The notes under the pieces are model-generated. The model had not been told where the DNA came from. It saw only the letters and a program-made list of their open reading frames with translations, and made no database searches. The position numbers and the translations under genes are program-made. From positions 140,263-204,262 of the forward strand of contig NZ_JBHUMY010000032.1 of NCBI RefSeq assembly GCF_042685365.1: a DNA stretch of 64,000 bases. The letters are read 5' to 3'. Of the stretch, positions 54,290-61,552 are shown one piece after another. Numbering within the stretch: the stretch's first letter is position 1; the number at the start of each line of letters is the position of its first letter. Source of the DNA: Paenibacillus_AP thailandensis. GTDB lineage: Bacteria; Bacillota; Bacilli; Paenibacillales; Paenibacillaceae.

Positions 54290-54532
54290 TTAAGACTTAA
54301 GTTTGTTAATGCAACCGCCGCATACGTGCTTGCCGGCGAGTGTCTTTTTGATCTCAACACTGCCGCAGATGAAGCAACCTGGAGAGTATTTTCGAAGCAT
54401 AATCTGGTCGCCGTTAACGAAGATTTCTAGCGGATCATTTTCTTCAATGCCGAGAGAATGGCGCAACTCTTTTGGAACAACTACACGACCGAGAGAATCA
54501 ACCTTACGAACGATACCCGTGGATTTCATCAT
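54290..54532 (-). CDS. AbrB-like transition regulator with C-terminal zinc ribbon
   Basis: 80 residues from tandem ATG 54532/54529 (AAGGAG 9 bases upstream). Residues 1-50 are a SpoVT/AbrB swapped hairpin (MKSTGIVRKVDSLGRVVVPK, ELRHSLGIEENDPLEIFVNG). Two CxxC pairs follow (CFICGS ... CGGCIN), a zinc ribbon seen in a subset of AbrB paralogues. It is the first gene of the minus-strand early operon. Confidence 0.88.
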   Translation of the reverse strand: MMKSTGIVRKVDSLGRVVVPKELRHSLGIEENDPLEIFVNGDQIMLRKYSPGCFICGSVEIKKTLAGKHVCGGCINKLKS

Positions 54533-54582
54533 TGTTATTAGCTCCTTATCGGACGACAATTTTGCAGTCGATATTAGATTAT

Positions 54583-54902
54583 GTGAATTAAATTCACCTT
54601 TTGGGCGATAAAAAAGACAACCATACGAACATACCTTCTCTTGTGTGATTTTAATTGTCATATTATAATCATCTTGACCAAACAACCAGTAATTAGCACT
54701 ATTTCCGTATCGGCTAAATATGGAAATAGCAGGATGAACGAGAGTTCCTTCATCGCTCCTTCCATTTTTATTTTGTGAAGAAGTTATAAGTGGGAGCTCT
54801 ATTTTGGTATAGCTTGTCTTCGTTACCTCCTTTCTGCTCCGTGTTAAGATAATACCACGGTAACCAAATTCACGCAATACCTAAAATGACAATTTAATTC
54901 AC
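54583..54902. promoter_or_regulatory. candidate repressor operators between divergent early and lysogeny genes
   Basis: A 15-bp palindrome GTGAATTAAATTCAC (54583-54597) and single half-sites AATTCAC at 54867-54873 and 54896-54902. The first lies by the AbrB start and the others just before the XRE repressor gene. The 54533-54929 gap holds no convincing gene. Confidence 0.55.
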
Positions 54903-54929
54903 ATTTTTTTGAGATAGGATGTGTTGTTA

Positions 54930-55304
54930 ATGAGCGATACATTGGGAAAGCGGATAAGAAACTTTCGGAAAAAGCGTAATCTAAGCCAGGATGAACTTGC
55001 TGATCTGATCGGAAAGACTCGATCGAACGTTAGCTCCTACGAGACAGATCGATCAGCCCCGCCAAGTGATGTCCTCGCTAAACTAGCCGAGATATTCGGG
55101 ACATCGACTGATTATCTGCTCGGGAAGACGCAAAGTTCTTTGCCAGCTGACGCAAAGGATCGGTTTGTAGATTCGTTAGACCTCGGTAACGATGATATGC
55201 TTGAGAAGTTTGATCTTATTCTGGATGGTAAAGTCTTAGATAAAGAACAGTTCAAGATGGCTGTTGCTTTTCTTCGAACTCTTCAACAACAGGCCCGTAA
55301 ATAA
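54930..55304 (+). CDS. XRE-family repressor (CI-like)
   Basis: 124 residues from ATG 54930 (AGGAT upstream; GTG 54921 possible). HTH_3 at 1-65 (RIRNFRKKRNLSQDELADLI, GKTRSNVSSYETDRSAPPSD, FGTSTDYLLGKTQ) and a helical C-terminal domain without the S24 protease. It is divergent from the AbrB/antirepressor early operon, so it is the best candidate for the lysogeny repressor. Lacking self-cleavage, it would need the antirepressor or another signal for induction. Confidence 0.88.
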   Translation: MSDTLGKRIRNFRKKRNLSQDELADLIGKTRSNVSSYETDRSAPPSDVLAKLAEIFGTSTDYLLGKTQSSLPADAKDRFVDSLDLGNDDMLEKFDLILDGKVLDKEQFKMAVAFLRTLQQQARK

Positions 55305-55383
55305 TGCTTCGGAGCTCTTCAAGCTTCTCCGAAGCGTTTATTTTTGCTAAAATTTCCTTTACGTCGACCTGTTCTTTACTCAT
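55252..55383 (-). CDS. possible 43-residue peptide antisense to the repressor 3' end
   Basis: ATG 55383 has AAAGGAG 10 bases upstream. MSKEQVDVKEILAKINASEK, LEELRSIIYGPVVEEFEEK is helical and acidic. It overlaps the repressor gene by 53 bases and a terminator hairpin, which may account for the open frame. Confidence 0.35.
   Translation of the reverse strand: MSKEQVDVKEILAKINASEKLEELRSIIYGPVVEEFEEKQQPS
55306..55345 (+). terminator. terminator after the repressor gene
   Basis: GCTTCGGAG (55306-55314) and CTCCGAAGC (55327-55335), then GTTTATTTTTG. Confidence 0.6.
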
Positions 55384-55428
55384 ATTGCTTGGCTCCTTTC
55401 AAAATTGAATAATGATGGAGGTCACTGA

Positions 55429-55659
55429 ATGGCACTCGAGCGCGGGGAGTGCCGGTTGCGTGAAAAGAGATTAGCGGCCAAAATGACTCAGCAGGAGTTG
55501 TCCGATAAAATTTTCAAAAATTTCGGGCTCGAAGTCTCAGCTCAAATGATTGGGCATATCGAGAATAATCGCAAAGGGATGAACGTCCTTCTTCTGAGAG
55601 CTTGTGCGAGAATTTTCAAATGCCATATGGACGACTTCTATACATGGCCTATTACCTAA
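55429..55659 (+). CDS. second XRE-family HTH protein
   Basis: 76 residues; GGAGG lies 8 bases before the ATG. CRLREKRLAAKMTQQELSDK, VSAQMIGHIENNRKGMNVLL and CARIFKCHMDDFYTW form one HTH_3 domain. It shares strand and orientation with the CI-like gene and may assist it in lysogeny or control the convergent quorum-sensing operon. Confidence 0.82.
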   Translation: MALERGECRLREKRLAAKMTQQELSDKIFKNFGLEVSAQMIGHIENNRKGMNVLLLRACARIFKCHMDDFYTWPIT

Positions 55660-55670
55660 ACACGTTAACC

Positions 55671-55730
55671 GCAGAGCGGATGTTCGCTCTGTCTCCCCGC
55701 CACCGACCCTACCTGACGGTAGGATTCGGT
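55671..55730 (+). terminator. two hairpins after the second XRE gene
   Basis: CAGAGCG/CGCTCTG (55672-55691) and ACCGACCCTACC/GGTAGGATTCGGT (55702-55730). No long U run follows. They fill most of the gap between the convergent genes. Confidence 0.4.
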
Positions 55731-55826
55731 TTGCGAAAGACCCATTCCCATGACCGACTTCCTATAATTGTATTATTGTGGATGGCTTGGCATTTGTAAA
55801 TAAGATTTCGCAATCGTGAAATATGT

Positions 55827-55867
55827 CGAAAAAAGCCCCTAATCTTCGACAAGATCAGGGGCTTTAA
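55827..55867 (-). terminator. terminator of the Agr/LytTR operon
   Basis: AAGCCCCTAATCTT (55833-55846) pairs with AAGATCAGGGGCTT (55851-55865 region); the minus strand then runs into TTTTTT. Confidence 0.8.
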
Positions 55868-55869
55868 GA

Positions 55870-56256
55870 CTATATGAAATTCAGCTTTGGATTCAAGGAC
55901 TGAAGTACTTTTACGAATTCGTCGAATGTCGCGCCTGAAGCGATCGGGCATTTTTTCGAGTTCTTGGTTACGATATTTTCGAAATAAACATTCTTCCTGA
56001 ACTTATCCAAGAGTTGGACGTTATCCAGGTTGACCAGAATGTCCCGGAAGGAATATTTAAAGTTGTATCCTGTGCTATTCAAAGCTGTTTCCCAATATTT
56101 GATGGTCCCATTCATATAGCCGACATCATCCAGAGTATGTACTGCTACCACTTTCTTTGCAGAAATACCCTCGAGGTAAATCATTTTCTCTATAGGCATT
56201 AAATATAGACCTGACTCCCCCGCCACATCTTTAGCAACTGGCAGAGCTTCAACCAT
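55870..56256 (-). CDS. stand-alone LytTR DNA-binding protein
   Basis: 128 residues from ATG 56256 (AGGTGGGGAG upstream; GTG 56265 also possible). The whole protein is a LytTR fold: LYLMPIEKMIYLEGISAKKV, the F-x-Y-SFRDILVNLDNVQLL signature (usually F-x-R-x-H-R-S-x-x-V-N) and a last strand KKCPIASGATFDEFVKVL. There is no receiver domain and no membrane segment, so it cannot be a standard AgrA. It follows agrD by nine bases and is the operon's last gene and probable output. Confidence 0.8.
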   Translation of the reverse strand: MVEALPVAKDVAGESGLYLMPIEKMIYLEGISAKKVVAVHTLDDVGYMNGTIKYWETALNSTGYNFKYSFRDILVNLDNVQLLDKFRKNVYFENIVTKNSKKCPIASGATFDEFVKVLQSLNPKLNFI

Positions 56257-56265
56257 TCTCCCCAC

Positions 56266-56388
56266 CTACTTCAACAGTTCTTCGGGTGTTTCCGGCTGAT
56301 GAACATAGAGAAAACTTGCTGCAGAAACAACGGCGAATGCAGCAACACTCAACACCGAAGCCAGCTTATACATCATCATCTTTTTCAC
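56266..56388 (-). CDS. agrD: AgrD-like autoinducer peptide precursor
   Basis: 40 residues from GTG 56388; GGAGGTGA is 7 bases upstream and the start overlaps the agrB stop. Amphipathic leader KKMMMYKLASVLSVAAFAVV, core SAASFLYV, and acidic tail HQPETPEELLK, which aligns with the EVPKEL tail of staphylococcal AgrD. By that alignment AgrB would cut after Val29, giving a five-residue ring Ser25-Phe-Leu-Tyr-Val29. With Ser in place of Cys the ring would be a lactone. Confidence 0.85.
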   Translation of the reverse strand: MKKMMMYKLASVLSVAAFAVVSAASFLYVHQPETPEELLK

Positions 56389-56915
56389 TTTGAATTCACC
56401 TCCTTTCGCGGAATGATTAGCGATAAGGACTGAACCAGAAAGGCGATAGAAGTCATTTTTGATTCGATTACAAAATTACTCGAAACGAGTAGAACGGAAA
56501 CCAATTTAAGCAAAGGATAGTATTTTGGAGGGATCCGCGTCTGGTTTTCGATTCCTGAAGGTGCGTACAAAAGAACTATTACTATGCTGATCGACGTTAT
56601 AATTAAGGTGTACATATCTGGATACGTTACAAAGGACAGAACTGTTGCAGTTGATACTGTTGCTAAAACGCACATGGTTCCGGATTTAAGGTGGATTCCA
56701 CCCGAGACTTGTCTCAGCAAAGCGAATGCAAAGAGGAGGGTAGCGACCTGACCAGTTTTCCCGGTAAATATCGAAAGCAGGAGCGACAGGAAAATTATAA
56801 AGCCGGCATTTAAGATAAAAGATAGTGCATATTTAAGCCTTGCTATTGAAGCAGGATGTTCTGGCACGACATTCTTTATACCGACGGCTAAACTATAGGC
56901 TAATTTATCAATCAT
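56385..56915 (-). CDS. agrB: AgrB-like peptide-processing membrane protease
   Basis: 176 residues with about five membrane helices. The catalytic pair His75 and Cys82 (RQVSGGIHLKSGTMCVLATV) has the same seven-residue spacing as His77/Cys84 of Staphylococcus AgrB. It cleaves the AgrD tail and cyclises the peptide. It lies between the sensor-like gene and agrD. Confidence 0.92.
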   Translation of the reverse strand: MIDKLAYSLAVGIKNVVPEHPASIARLKYALSFILNAGFIIFLSLLLSIFTGKTGQVATLLFAFALLRQVSGGIHLKSGTMCVLATVSTATVLSFVTYPDMYTLIITSISIVIVLLYAPSGIENQTRIPPKYYPLLKLVSVLLVSSNFVIESKMTSIAFLVQSLSLIIPRKEVNSK

Positions 56916-57560
56916 TTATTTTGTTGTCTCCTTCTTGTACGCGTAGTATAAGAAAATTAACGCGGCAATGAAGAAAAATATAATATGAATGACTGCATTG
57001 TTCACAAGTAGTATGTATCCAAAAGTCATTAATATTCCGATAGTCAATAAAGTAACTAAGAGCCTTTCATATTTACACTTCAGTTTGTTGTTCAAATCTT
57101 GAATGAATCCGAGTCTAAGAAAATTCAAGATGCTGGCAATGGCAAAATCAAAAATGGCTGTTAATGTTTGCAACAAATACCCTTTATACGGTACTGTTTG
57201 AACCTCTGAAATGGATAGATAGTCATTCGGTGTTACCCCAACTATGACGCTCTGGATCGTAGCAAAAACGAAGAAACCCACAACGGAAACGATTAAAGAA
57301 GCGAATATCGGCATCTTAATAATTGCTGTGAGCAAAAGGACAAATAAGAGAACTTGAATAACTGGTACAACATTCGATAGTGAAAATTCTTCCCTGAGAA
57401 AATAGCTTTGTAAATTCATAATTGTGATGATTATCAACGACGGGCCTACATGCCGGAAAAATTTGTAGCAAAAAATCTTGAGCATCAAGGCCAGGATCCC
57501 AAGGCCTTCAATTGTTGAAAACACCATGAAGCCAATGAATTCTACCCAGTTCCACTCCAC
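56916..57560 (-). CDS. AgrC-like seven-helix sensor without kinase domain
   Basis: 214 residues from GTG 57560 (GGGAG 8 bases upstream). Seven predicted membrane helices (about 7-27, 36-52, 63-82, 85-108, 125-150, 165-183, 186-208) match the input half of AgrC-type receptors in size and layout. The protein stops at YAYKKETTK; there is no dimerisation helix, phosphoacceptor His or GHKL ATPase, and no such domain in any frame downstream. It may bind the peptide and act on the LytTR protein directly, like the membrane partner of LytTR regulatory systems. Confidence 0.7.
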   Translation of the reverse strand: MEWNWVEFIGFMVFSTIEGLGILALMLKIFCYKFFRHVGPSLIIITIMNLQSYFLREEFSLSNVVPVIQVLLFVLLLTAIIKMPIFASLIVSVVGFFVFATIQSVIVGVTPNDYLSISEVQTVPYKGYLLQTLTAIFDFAIASILNFLRLGFIQDLNNKLKCKYERLLVTLLTIGILMTFGYILLVNNAVIHIIFFFIAALIFLYYAYKKETTK

Positions 57561-57561
57561 A

Positions 57562-57786
57562 TTAAACTCTCCCTCTCTCTCCCGGTTCTCTCCCGGTAAT
57601 CCGAATCATACCCTCTCGGGTCACTAGCCAAACCTTACCGGATTTTCGAGCTTCATCTGGTTGGAATTTCCCCCGGTTACACCATTGCGTAACTGTGTTC
57701 TCTGATAGTCCCCATACCTCTGCCGCTTCTCGAGAGGAGAGGACCGAGTCAATAAGGGAATACCCTTTTTTAATGTCTCTAGTCAT
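57562..57786 (-). CDS. small HTH protein heading the quorum-sensing operon
   Basis: 74 residues from ATG 57786 (AAGGAG upstream). SVLSSREAAEVWGLSENTVT, QWCNRGKFQPDEARKSGKVW is a MerR-like/HTH_17 winged helix. It is the first gene behind the palindromic promoter, so self-regulation is likely. Confidence 0.75.
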   Translation of the reverse strand: MTRDIKKGYSLIDSVLSSREAAEVWGLSENTVTQWCNRGKFQPDEARKSGKVWLVTREGMIRITGREPGERGRV

Positions 57787-57815
57787 AAATCGCCATCTCC
57801 TTTTAAGAGGGCCGC

Positions 57816-57866
57816 TGTATTGTTTGCAATACAAATATACCACGGCCCTGTATTGTTTGCAATACA
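57816..57866 (-). promoter_or_regulatory. promoter with twin 18-bp palindromic operators
   Basis: On the minus strand TTGCAA (57862-57857), 17 bases, TATATT (57839-57834). TGTATTGTTTGCAATACA occurs identically at 57816-57833 (start site) and 57849-57866 (over the -35), 33 bases apart. Confidence 0.75.
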
Positions 57867-57950
57867 AAATTAAAATTTCTTCACCTGCCTTAAAGTGTCG
57901 AACATATAGTTTACATCGCTTCCGCAGCCGATTACTAGAAACTTAATTCC

Positions 57951-58547
57951 CTATTTCGCCCTCTTGATAAGATCGTCTACACTCCCCTGCATGACCCGGA
58001 AAGCCCGCTGCCCGACCGTGTACCGGCCCGCGCCGACAATCCAGACGTACGGGAACACCTTCTTTCCGGCTGGTTGCCACGCCGCTCGCTCCCACTCCCC
58101 GCTGAGAAAATACTTCTCGTACCGATTGAGCTTTTCGGTCATCTGCTTTTCGCTATACACGCTTCGCTGGATTTCGACGTACCACGGCGCGCCCTTCCAG
58201 ATCGCAAAGACATCCGGCTCCGGAAGGCCTTTCCCGCCGAGCTTCGGTTCCACCTCAAACGCTCGGGGCGGCTCATGTCGGCGTAGCTCCCGGTAAAACT
58301 CAGCTATCGAGAGGAAGTGCCCGATCTTAGCGGAGTCCTTTTTAATGCCCGGGACCGGGAAGTAAACGTATTTGCGCCGCTCCTTGCTGCAGTTGATTAG
58401 CCCCTCCCGCCGTAGCCGCAGCAGCACATCATTGGCCGCTTTAATCGGCTCTTTCAGCCCGGCGAAGTGGAGTTCCGCCACATCATCCCGCGTGAGGCAG
58501 CGGAAACGCTCCAGGTCGGCAATTATCACTTTATCTCTTGGTGTCAA
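57951..58547 (-). CDS. replication-relaxation family protein
   Basis: 198 residues from TTG 58547, overlapping the FtsK-like stop (TTGA). N-terminal winged helix (RDKVIIADLERFRCLTRDDV, AELHFAGLKEPIKAANDVLL, RLRREGLINCSKE) and a nuclease-like C-terminal half (GLPEPDVFAIWKGAPWYVEI, QRSVYSEKQMTEKL) match the family found with FtsK-like ATPases on Gram-positive plasmids. It probably acts at a plasmid-type origin. Confidence 0.8.
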   Translation of the reverse strand: MTPRDKVIIADLERFRCLTRDDVAELHFAGLKEPIKAANDVLLRLRREGLINCSKERRKYVYFPVPGIKKDSAKIGHFLSIAEFYRELRRHEPPRAFEVEPKLGGKGLPEPDVFAIWKGAPWYVEIQRSVYSEKQMTEKLNRYEKYFLSGEWERAAWQPAGKKVFPYVWIVGAGRYTVGQRAFRVMQGSVDDLIKRAK

Positions 58548-59782
58548 AACGGCAACACCCCAAACTCAATATCGTCGTCTCCCGGCTCCTCGGCGGCCTC
58601 TAGGAGCGTTGGGTAGCTGTTCCCGCTGTTATCACCCTCGCCGACCGCCTGCGGCCGCTTATGTGGCTCGAGCAGTGCTTTTGCACGGGGGATATCGAGG
58701 TAAGGTCCCTGCACATACCGCCAGCCGTCGAGTTTAAACACCGCGCGCCCCTTCTGGCTCTGCTTGATATCCGCCGCTTCCCCGCTGCCGATCGTAATCC
58801 GGCTGTTGATCTCGTCGGAGTGGCGGAAGGCCAGCCGGACCGTCAGGTTATTCTTCAGCTTGCCGTCAAGCACGTCGGCGTCCGGCCGCTGCATGGAGAG
58901 GATGAGGAAAACGCCCAGCGCCCGACCGATTGCGCTTATCTCTTCGATGCTGTCCATGAGGTCCTTTTCCTTCTTCAGCAGCGCGACCTCATCGATCGCC
59001 AGCACGATGTACGGCGGCCGCTGCAGCTCCGGGAGGTCGTTGATATTTGCTAGCCCCTCTTTATCGAGCAGATCGCCGCGGCGCCGCATCTCCTTCCGGA
59101 TCCGGAGCGTGGTCTTATGCAGCTCGTGCGCTTCAATCATGACCTGGTCGGCATTGTCCCGGAACAAGTGGAACTCGGAGCGCTTCAGGTCCGCGCAGAA
59201 GAGCTGCAGCCGGCCGGCGCACGTCTTAAGCATCGTGGTCAGGATAGAGCGAAGCGCGACCGACTTCCCGCTGCCGGTTTCGCCGGCAATAAGCAAATGC
59301 GGGTGCTCCGTCATGTCGTAGAACTCATCGCCGTGACGGCTCCGGCCGACGTAAATCGGCAGCCGCAAGCCCTCCACGCGCGCGCCGATCGTCTCGAAGT
59401 CGTAATCGTACTGCACAACGTCCAGATTGTAGGCGGTCAGGGTAAACGTCTTTGCGGTTCCGGCCAGATCGACGTGCTCGCCGAAGGCCTGCTGAAAGAG
59501 CCATTCCTTCTTGCGGACCGCGGCCGGATCGAGGCCATCCGGAAGGGTGAACACGACCTGCAGGCAATCTTGGTATATGCTCACCCGGTTAATCAGCGGG
59601 AACTTCAAGATTTCCTTTCCTTTGCGACCCTTGAGCTTTTTGCAGAGCTCCCCGTCTTGAAACAGCTTCCGCACCTTCCGGCGGATAGCCGGCTCCGGCA
59701 TGGTCCGCCACGTCGTCCACACGACGTAGGAGCTCGCTGCGATACCGGCCAGCTTGGCGGCCGCCAGGATACTGATGGCCAT
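58544..59782 (-). CDS. FtsK/SpoIIIE-like DNA translocase
   Basis: 412 residues; AAAGGAG 9 bases upstream of the ATG. One possible N-terminal membrane helix (about 2-25), then an FtsK motor with Walker A (LLIAGETGSGKSVALRSILT), Walker B (YIVLAIDEVALLKKE) and LSMQRPDADVLDGKLKNNLT. No FtsK gamma domain. Such short FtsK-like ATPases occur on rolling-circle or conjugative plasmids beside replication-relaxation genes, as here. Confidence 0.88.
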   Translation of the reverse strand: MAISILAAAKLAGIAASSYVVWTTWRTMPEPAIRRKVRKLFQDGELCKKLKGRKGKEILKFPLINRVSIYQDCLQVVFTLPDGLDPAAVRKKEWLFQQAFGEHVDLAGTAKTFTLTAYNLDVVQYDYDFETIGARVEGLRLPIYVGRSRHGDEFYDMTEHPHLLIAGETGSGKSVALRSILTTMLKTCAGRLQLFCADLKRSEFHLFRDNADQVMIEAHELHKTTLRIRKEMRRRGDLLDKEGLANINDLPELQRPPYIVLAIDEVALLKKEKDLMDSIEEISAIGRALGVFLILSMQRPDADVLDGKLKNNLTVRLAFRHSDEINSRITIGSGEAADIKQSQKGRAVFKLDGWRYVQGPYLDIPRAKALLEPHKRPQAVGEGDNSGNSYPTLLEAAEEPGDDDIEFGVLPF

Positions 59783-59920
59783 CTATGACATCTCCTTTCT
59801 ACCAGAGCAAATAATCCGGATATGACCCCGGAAATTACTGCGGTATCAATACCTCGGTAATACAAGCCAAAACGCTGAAAAGAACAGCAAATCAAAATTT
59901 GTTTAAATGATTCGGAGACG

Positions 59921-60061
59921 TTAGTCAACGAAGAAATTTAGAAGGGTATGAGCAAGATCGCCGGAAACGCGAGCGGAGAATAAATGGCAAGCATAGGCAC
60001 CCAGCGCCCCGGCGATGCCGACGAGCGTCCAGCCGGCAAGGTCGATGATGTAAACCTTCAT
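59921..60061 (-). CDS. small membrane protein
   Basis: 46 residues from ATG 60061 with GGAGG 10 bases upstream. One or two hydrophobic segments (YIIDLAGWTLVGIAGALGAY). First overlaps the next gene's stop by four bases. Unknown. Confidence 0.55.
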   Translation of the reverse strand: MKVYIIDLAGWTLVGIAGALGAYACHLFSARVSGDLAHTLLNFFVD

Positions 60062-60237
60062 GATGTCTTTGCCTCCTTCAAGAGCTTCGAGCCTTTTGCA
60101 ACGATGCGATAAGACCGCGGCCGGTCGGTCATGATTTTATAGGCAATCCAGCTTCCGATCACATAATAGCGGTAAGCCGGGAATGCGATGTATGTTGTGA
60201 CTGCCGCGGCGGCCAGCAGGATTTTGACGGGTTTCAT
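60058..60237 (-). CDS. small membrane protein
   Basis: 59 residues from ATG 60237 (AAAGGAG upstream). Hydrophobic KILLAAAAVTTYIAFPAYRY followed by a basic tail (KIMTDRPRSYRIVAKGSKLL). Unknown; part of the plasmid-like module. Confidence 0.6.
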   Translation of the reverse strand: MKPVKILLAAAAVTTYIAFPAYRYYVIGSWIAYKIMTDRPRSYRIVAKGSKLLKEAKTS

Positions 60238-60254
60238 TTCGAACAACTCTCCTT

Positions 60255-60464
60255 TCAGATGTACACCCCGAAAAACGCCGCTGCGTGTCGAAGCCCTTCC
60301 CACCAAAAGTCGAGCGCGACATACGCGCAGCTGACCCAAGACGCAATCTTAACGAACATCACCTTATTGCCGTGGCCGTTTTCCTCCATCAGCATTGCGA
60401 CAAATTCACTGCCGATCGCGATGCCGGCAACCTTAAAAGCCGGAGCCAATACGCCCATTTCCAT
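60255..60464 (-). CDS. small membrane protein, SpoIIIAC-like pattern
   Basis: 69 residues. Two hydrophobic helices (APAFKVAGIAIGSEFVAMLM and MFVKIASWVSCAYVALDFWW) around a polar EENGHGNK turn. The layout recalls SpoIIIAC/AD proteins, but similarity is weak. Unknown role. Confidence 0.5.
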   Translation of the reverse strand: MEMGVLAPAFKVAGIAIGSEFVAMLMEENGHGNKVMFVKIASWVSCAYVALDFWWEGLRHAAAFFGVYI

Positions 60465-60479
60465 AATCGATCATCCTCC

Positions 60480-60698
60480 TCAAATGAACCCCACAGGGTT
60501 GAAGTCTTCCATCAAATCTACCGCCGGCGCCTGCGTGATCGGCCGGGACGGGGCCGCGCCGCCTTCCATATCCCGCTGAATCAACCGTTTCAGGTATCCG
60601 GACCGGTTTGTGCGGCTGGTAAGCCATTCATGCATCCGCGCCTGGTCCGGGTCCAGAATGTTGAAGCAGACCGGCACCTTTCGAATGTCTTTAGCCAT
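60480..60698 (-). CDS. parR: ParR-like centromere-binding protein
   Basis: 72 residues. DIRKVPVCFNILDPDQARMH and RTNRSGYLKRLIQRDMEGGA form a ribbon-helix-helix fold as in small ParR proteins. It overlaps the ParM stop by eight bases, the standard parMR order. It should bind a parC site and nucleate ParM filaments. Confidence 0.7.
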   Translation of the reverse strand: MAKDIRKVPVCFNILDPDQARMHEWLTSRTNRSGYLKRLIQRDMEGGAAPSRPITQAPAVDLMEDFNPVGFI

Positions 60699-61491
60699 AA
60701 AACTTCCTCGCGATCATGTAGAATGCCCGGACGTTGGCCGTCACCGGATCCGGAATGACCTCCGCCGCCGGAAAATACTGCTGCAGGAAGCCCAGTAACG
60801 CCTCCGCTCCGCCGCCGCAGAGATAAACCCTATCATCCCTCTTCCAACCCCCTGCGATCGCCTTGCGGGCAATCTGACGGGCAAATGCGAGCGGTCCGGC
60901 CGCGCGTAGCGTCTCAAGCCCCTTCGACAGCGTGAAACTGCCCAAATCGTTAAACTGCCGGTCGATCAGCGTGCCGAAATTGACCGTCCCGCTGCCGATG
61001 TCGAGAACGCGAACCACGCCGCCCCCGGGCACCAGCAAGCCGGCAGAGACGCCCTCCGCCGCCACCTCGCAACGCTGAATGACGATGATGCGCCGCTGGC
61101 CGTTGACCGTAATGTCGTGCCGCGCCTGCAGCATTTGCTTGATTGCCCCCTTCTCCCCGGGCGTGTGCGTTTTGATTGGCTGGCCCACAATGATCTGCGG
61201 CGCCGGAGCCGTGCAAAACTGGTGTAATGCAAGCAATACACGCAGCAGGGCCTCCGGATGGGCTTTGGTGTCGCCTTTCTGGCTGTCCGCGCAGTCACTC
61301 TCCCGCTGCGCCAGCGTGCCGGCGAAGCCGCGCTCGCCGTTATACGTCCATTCGAAGTCGTATGGGCCGTTGCTCTCCATGTTCCGCTCCCGCCAGTCGT
61401 AGCTGATCGTCGAAGGGAACTGCCGGAGCTGCACGCCGTCATAGACCTTTGTCGTCGAGCCACCGGCGTCGATCGCTACAATGCTGCTCAT
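60691..61491 (-). CDS. parM: ParM/StbA-like actin-family segregation protein
   Basis: 266 residues from ATG 61491 (GGAGG 10 bases upstream). Actin-fold signatures: SIVAIDAGGSTTKVYDG (phosphate 1, Asp8), IIVGQPIKTHTPGEKGAIKQ, VVRVLDIGSGTVNFGTLIDR (phosphate 2) and DRVYLCGGGAEALLGFL (adenosine). ParM filaments push plasmid copies apart. Its presence suggests an extrachromosomal stage of this element. Confidence 0.87.
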   Translation of the reverse strand: MSSIVAIDAGGSTTKVYDGVQLRQFPSTISYDWRERNMESNGPYDFEWTYNGERGFAGTLAQRESDCADSQKGDTKAHPEALLRVLLALHQFCTAPAPQIIVGQPIKTHTPGEKGAIKQMLQARHDITVNGQRRIIVIQRCEVAAEGVSAGLLVPGGGVVRVLDIGSGTVNFGTLIDRQFNDLGSFTLSKGLETLRAAGPLAFARQIARKAIAGGWKRDDRVYLCGGGAEALLGFLQQYFPAAEVIPDPVTANVRAFYMIARKFYG

Positions 61492-61552
61492 GATGTCATC
61501 GCCTCCTGTCGTCACCCGTGGCGCCACCGAGGGCTGTTGAAGCCTGTCGGTT

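Noticed and set aside
54533..54877. N-terminal extension of the AbrB-like gene to 54877
   Set aside because: The extension has no domain, covers the operator palindrome, and AAGGAG correctly precedes ATG 54532.
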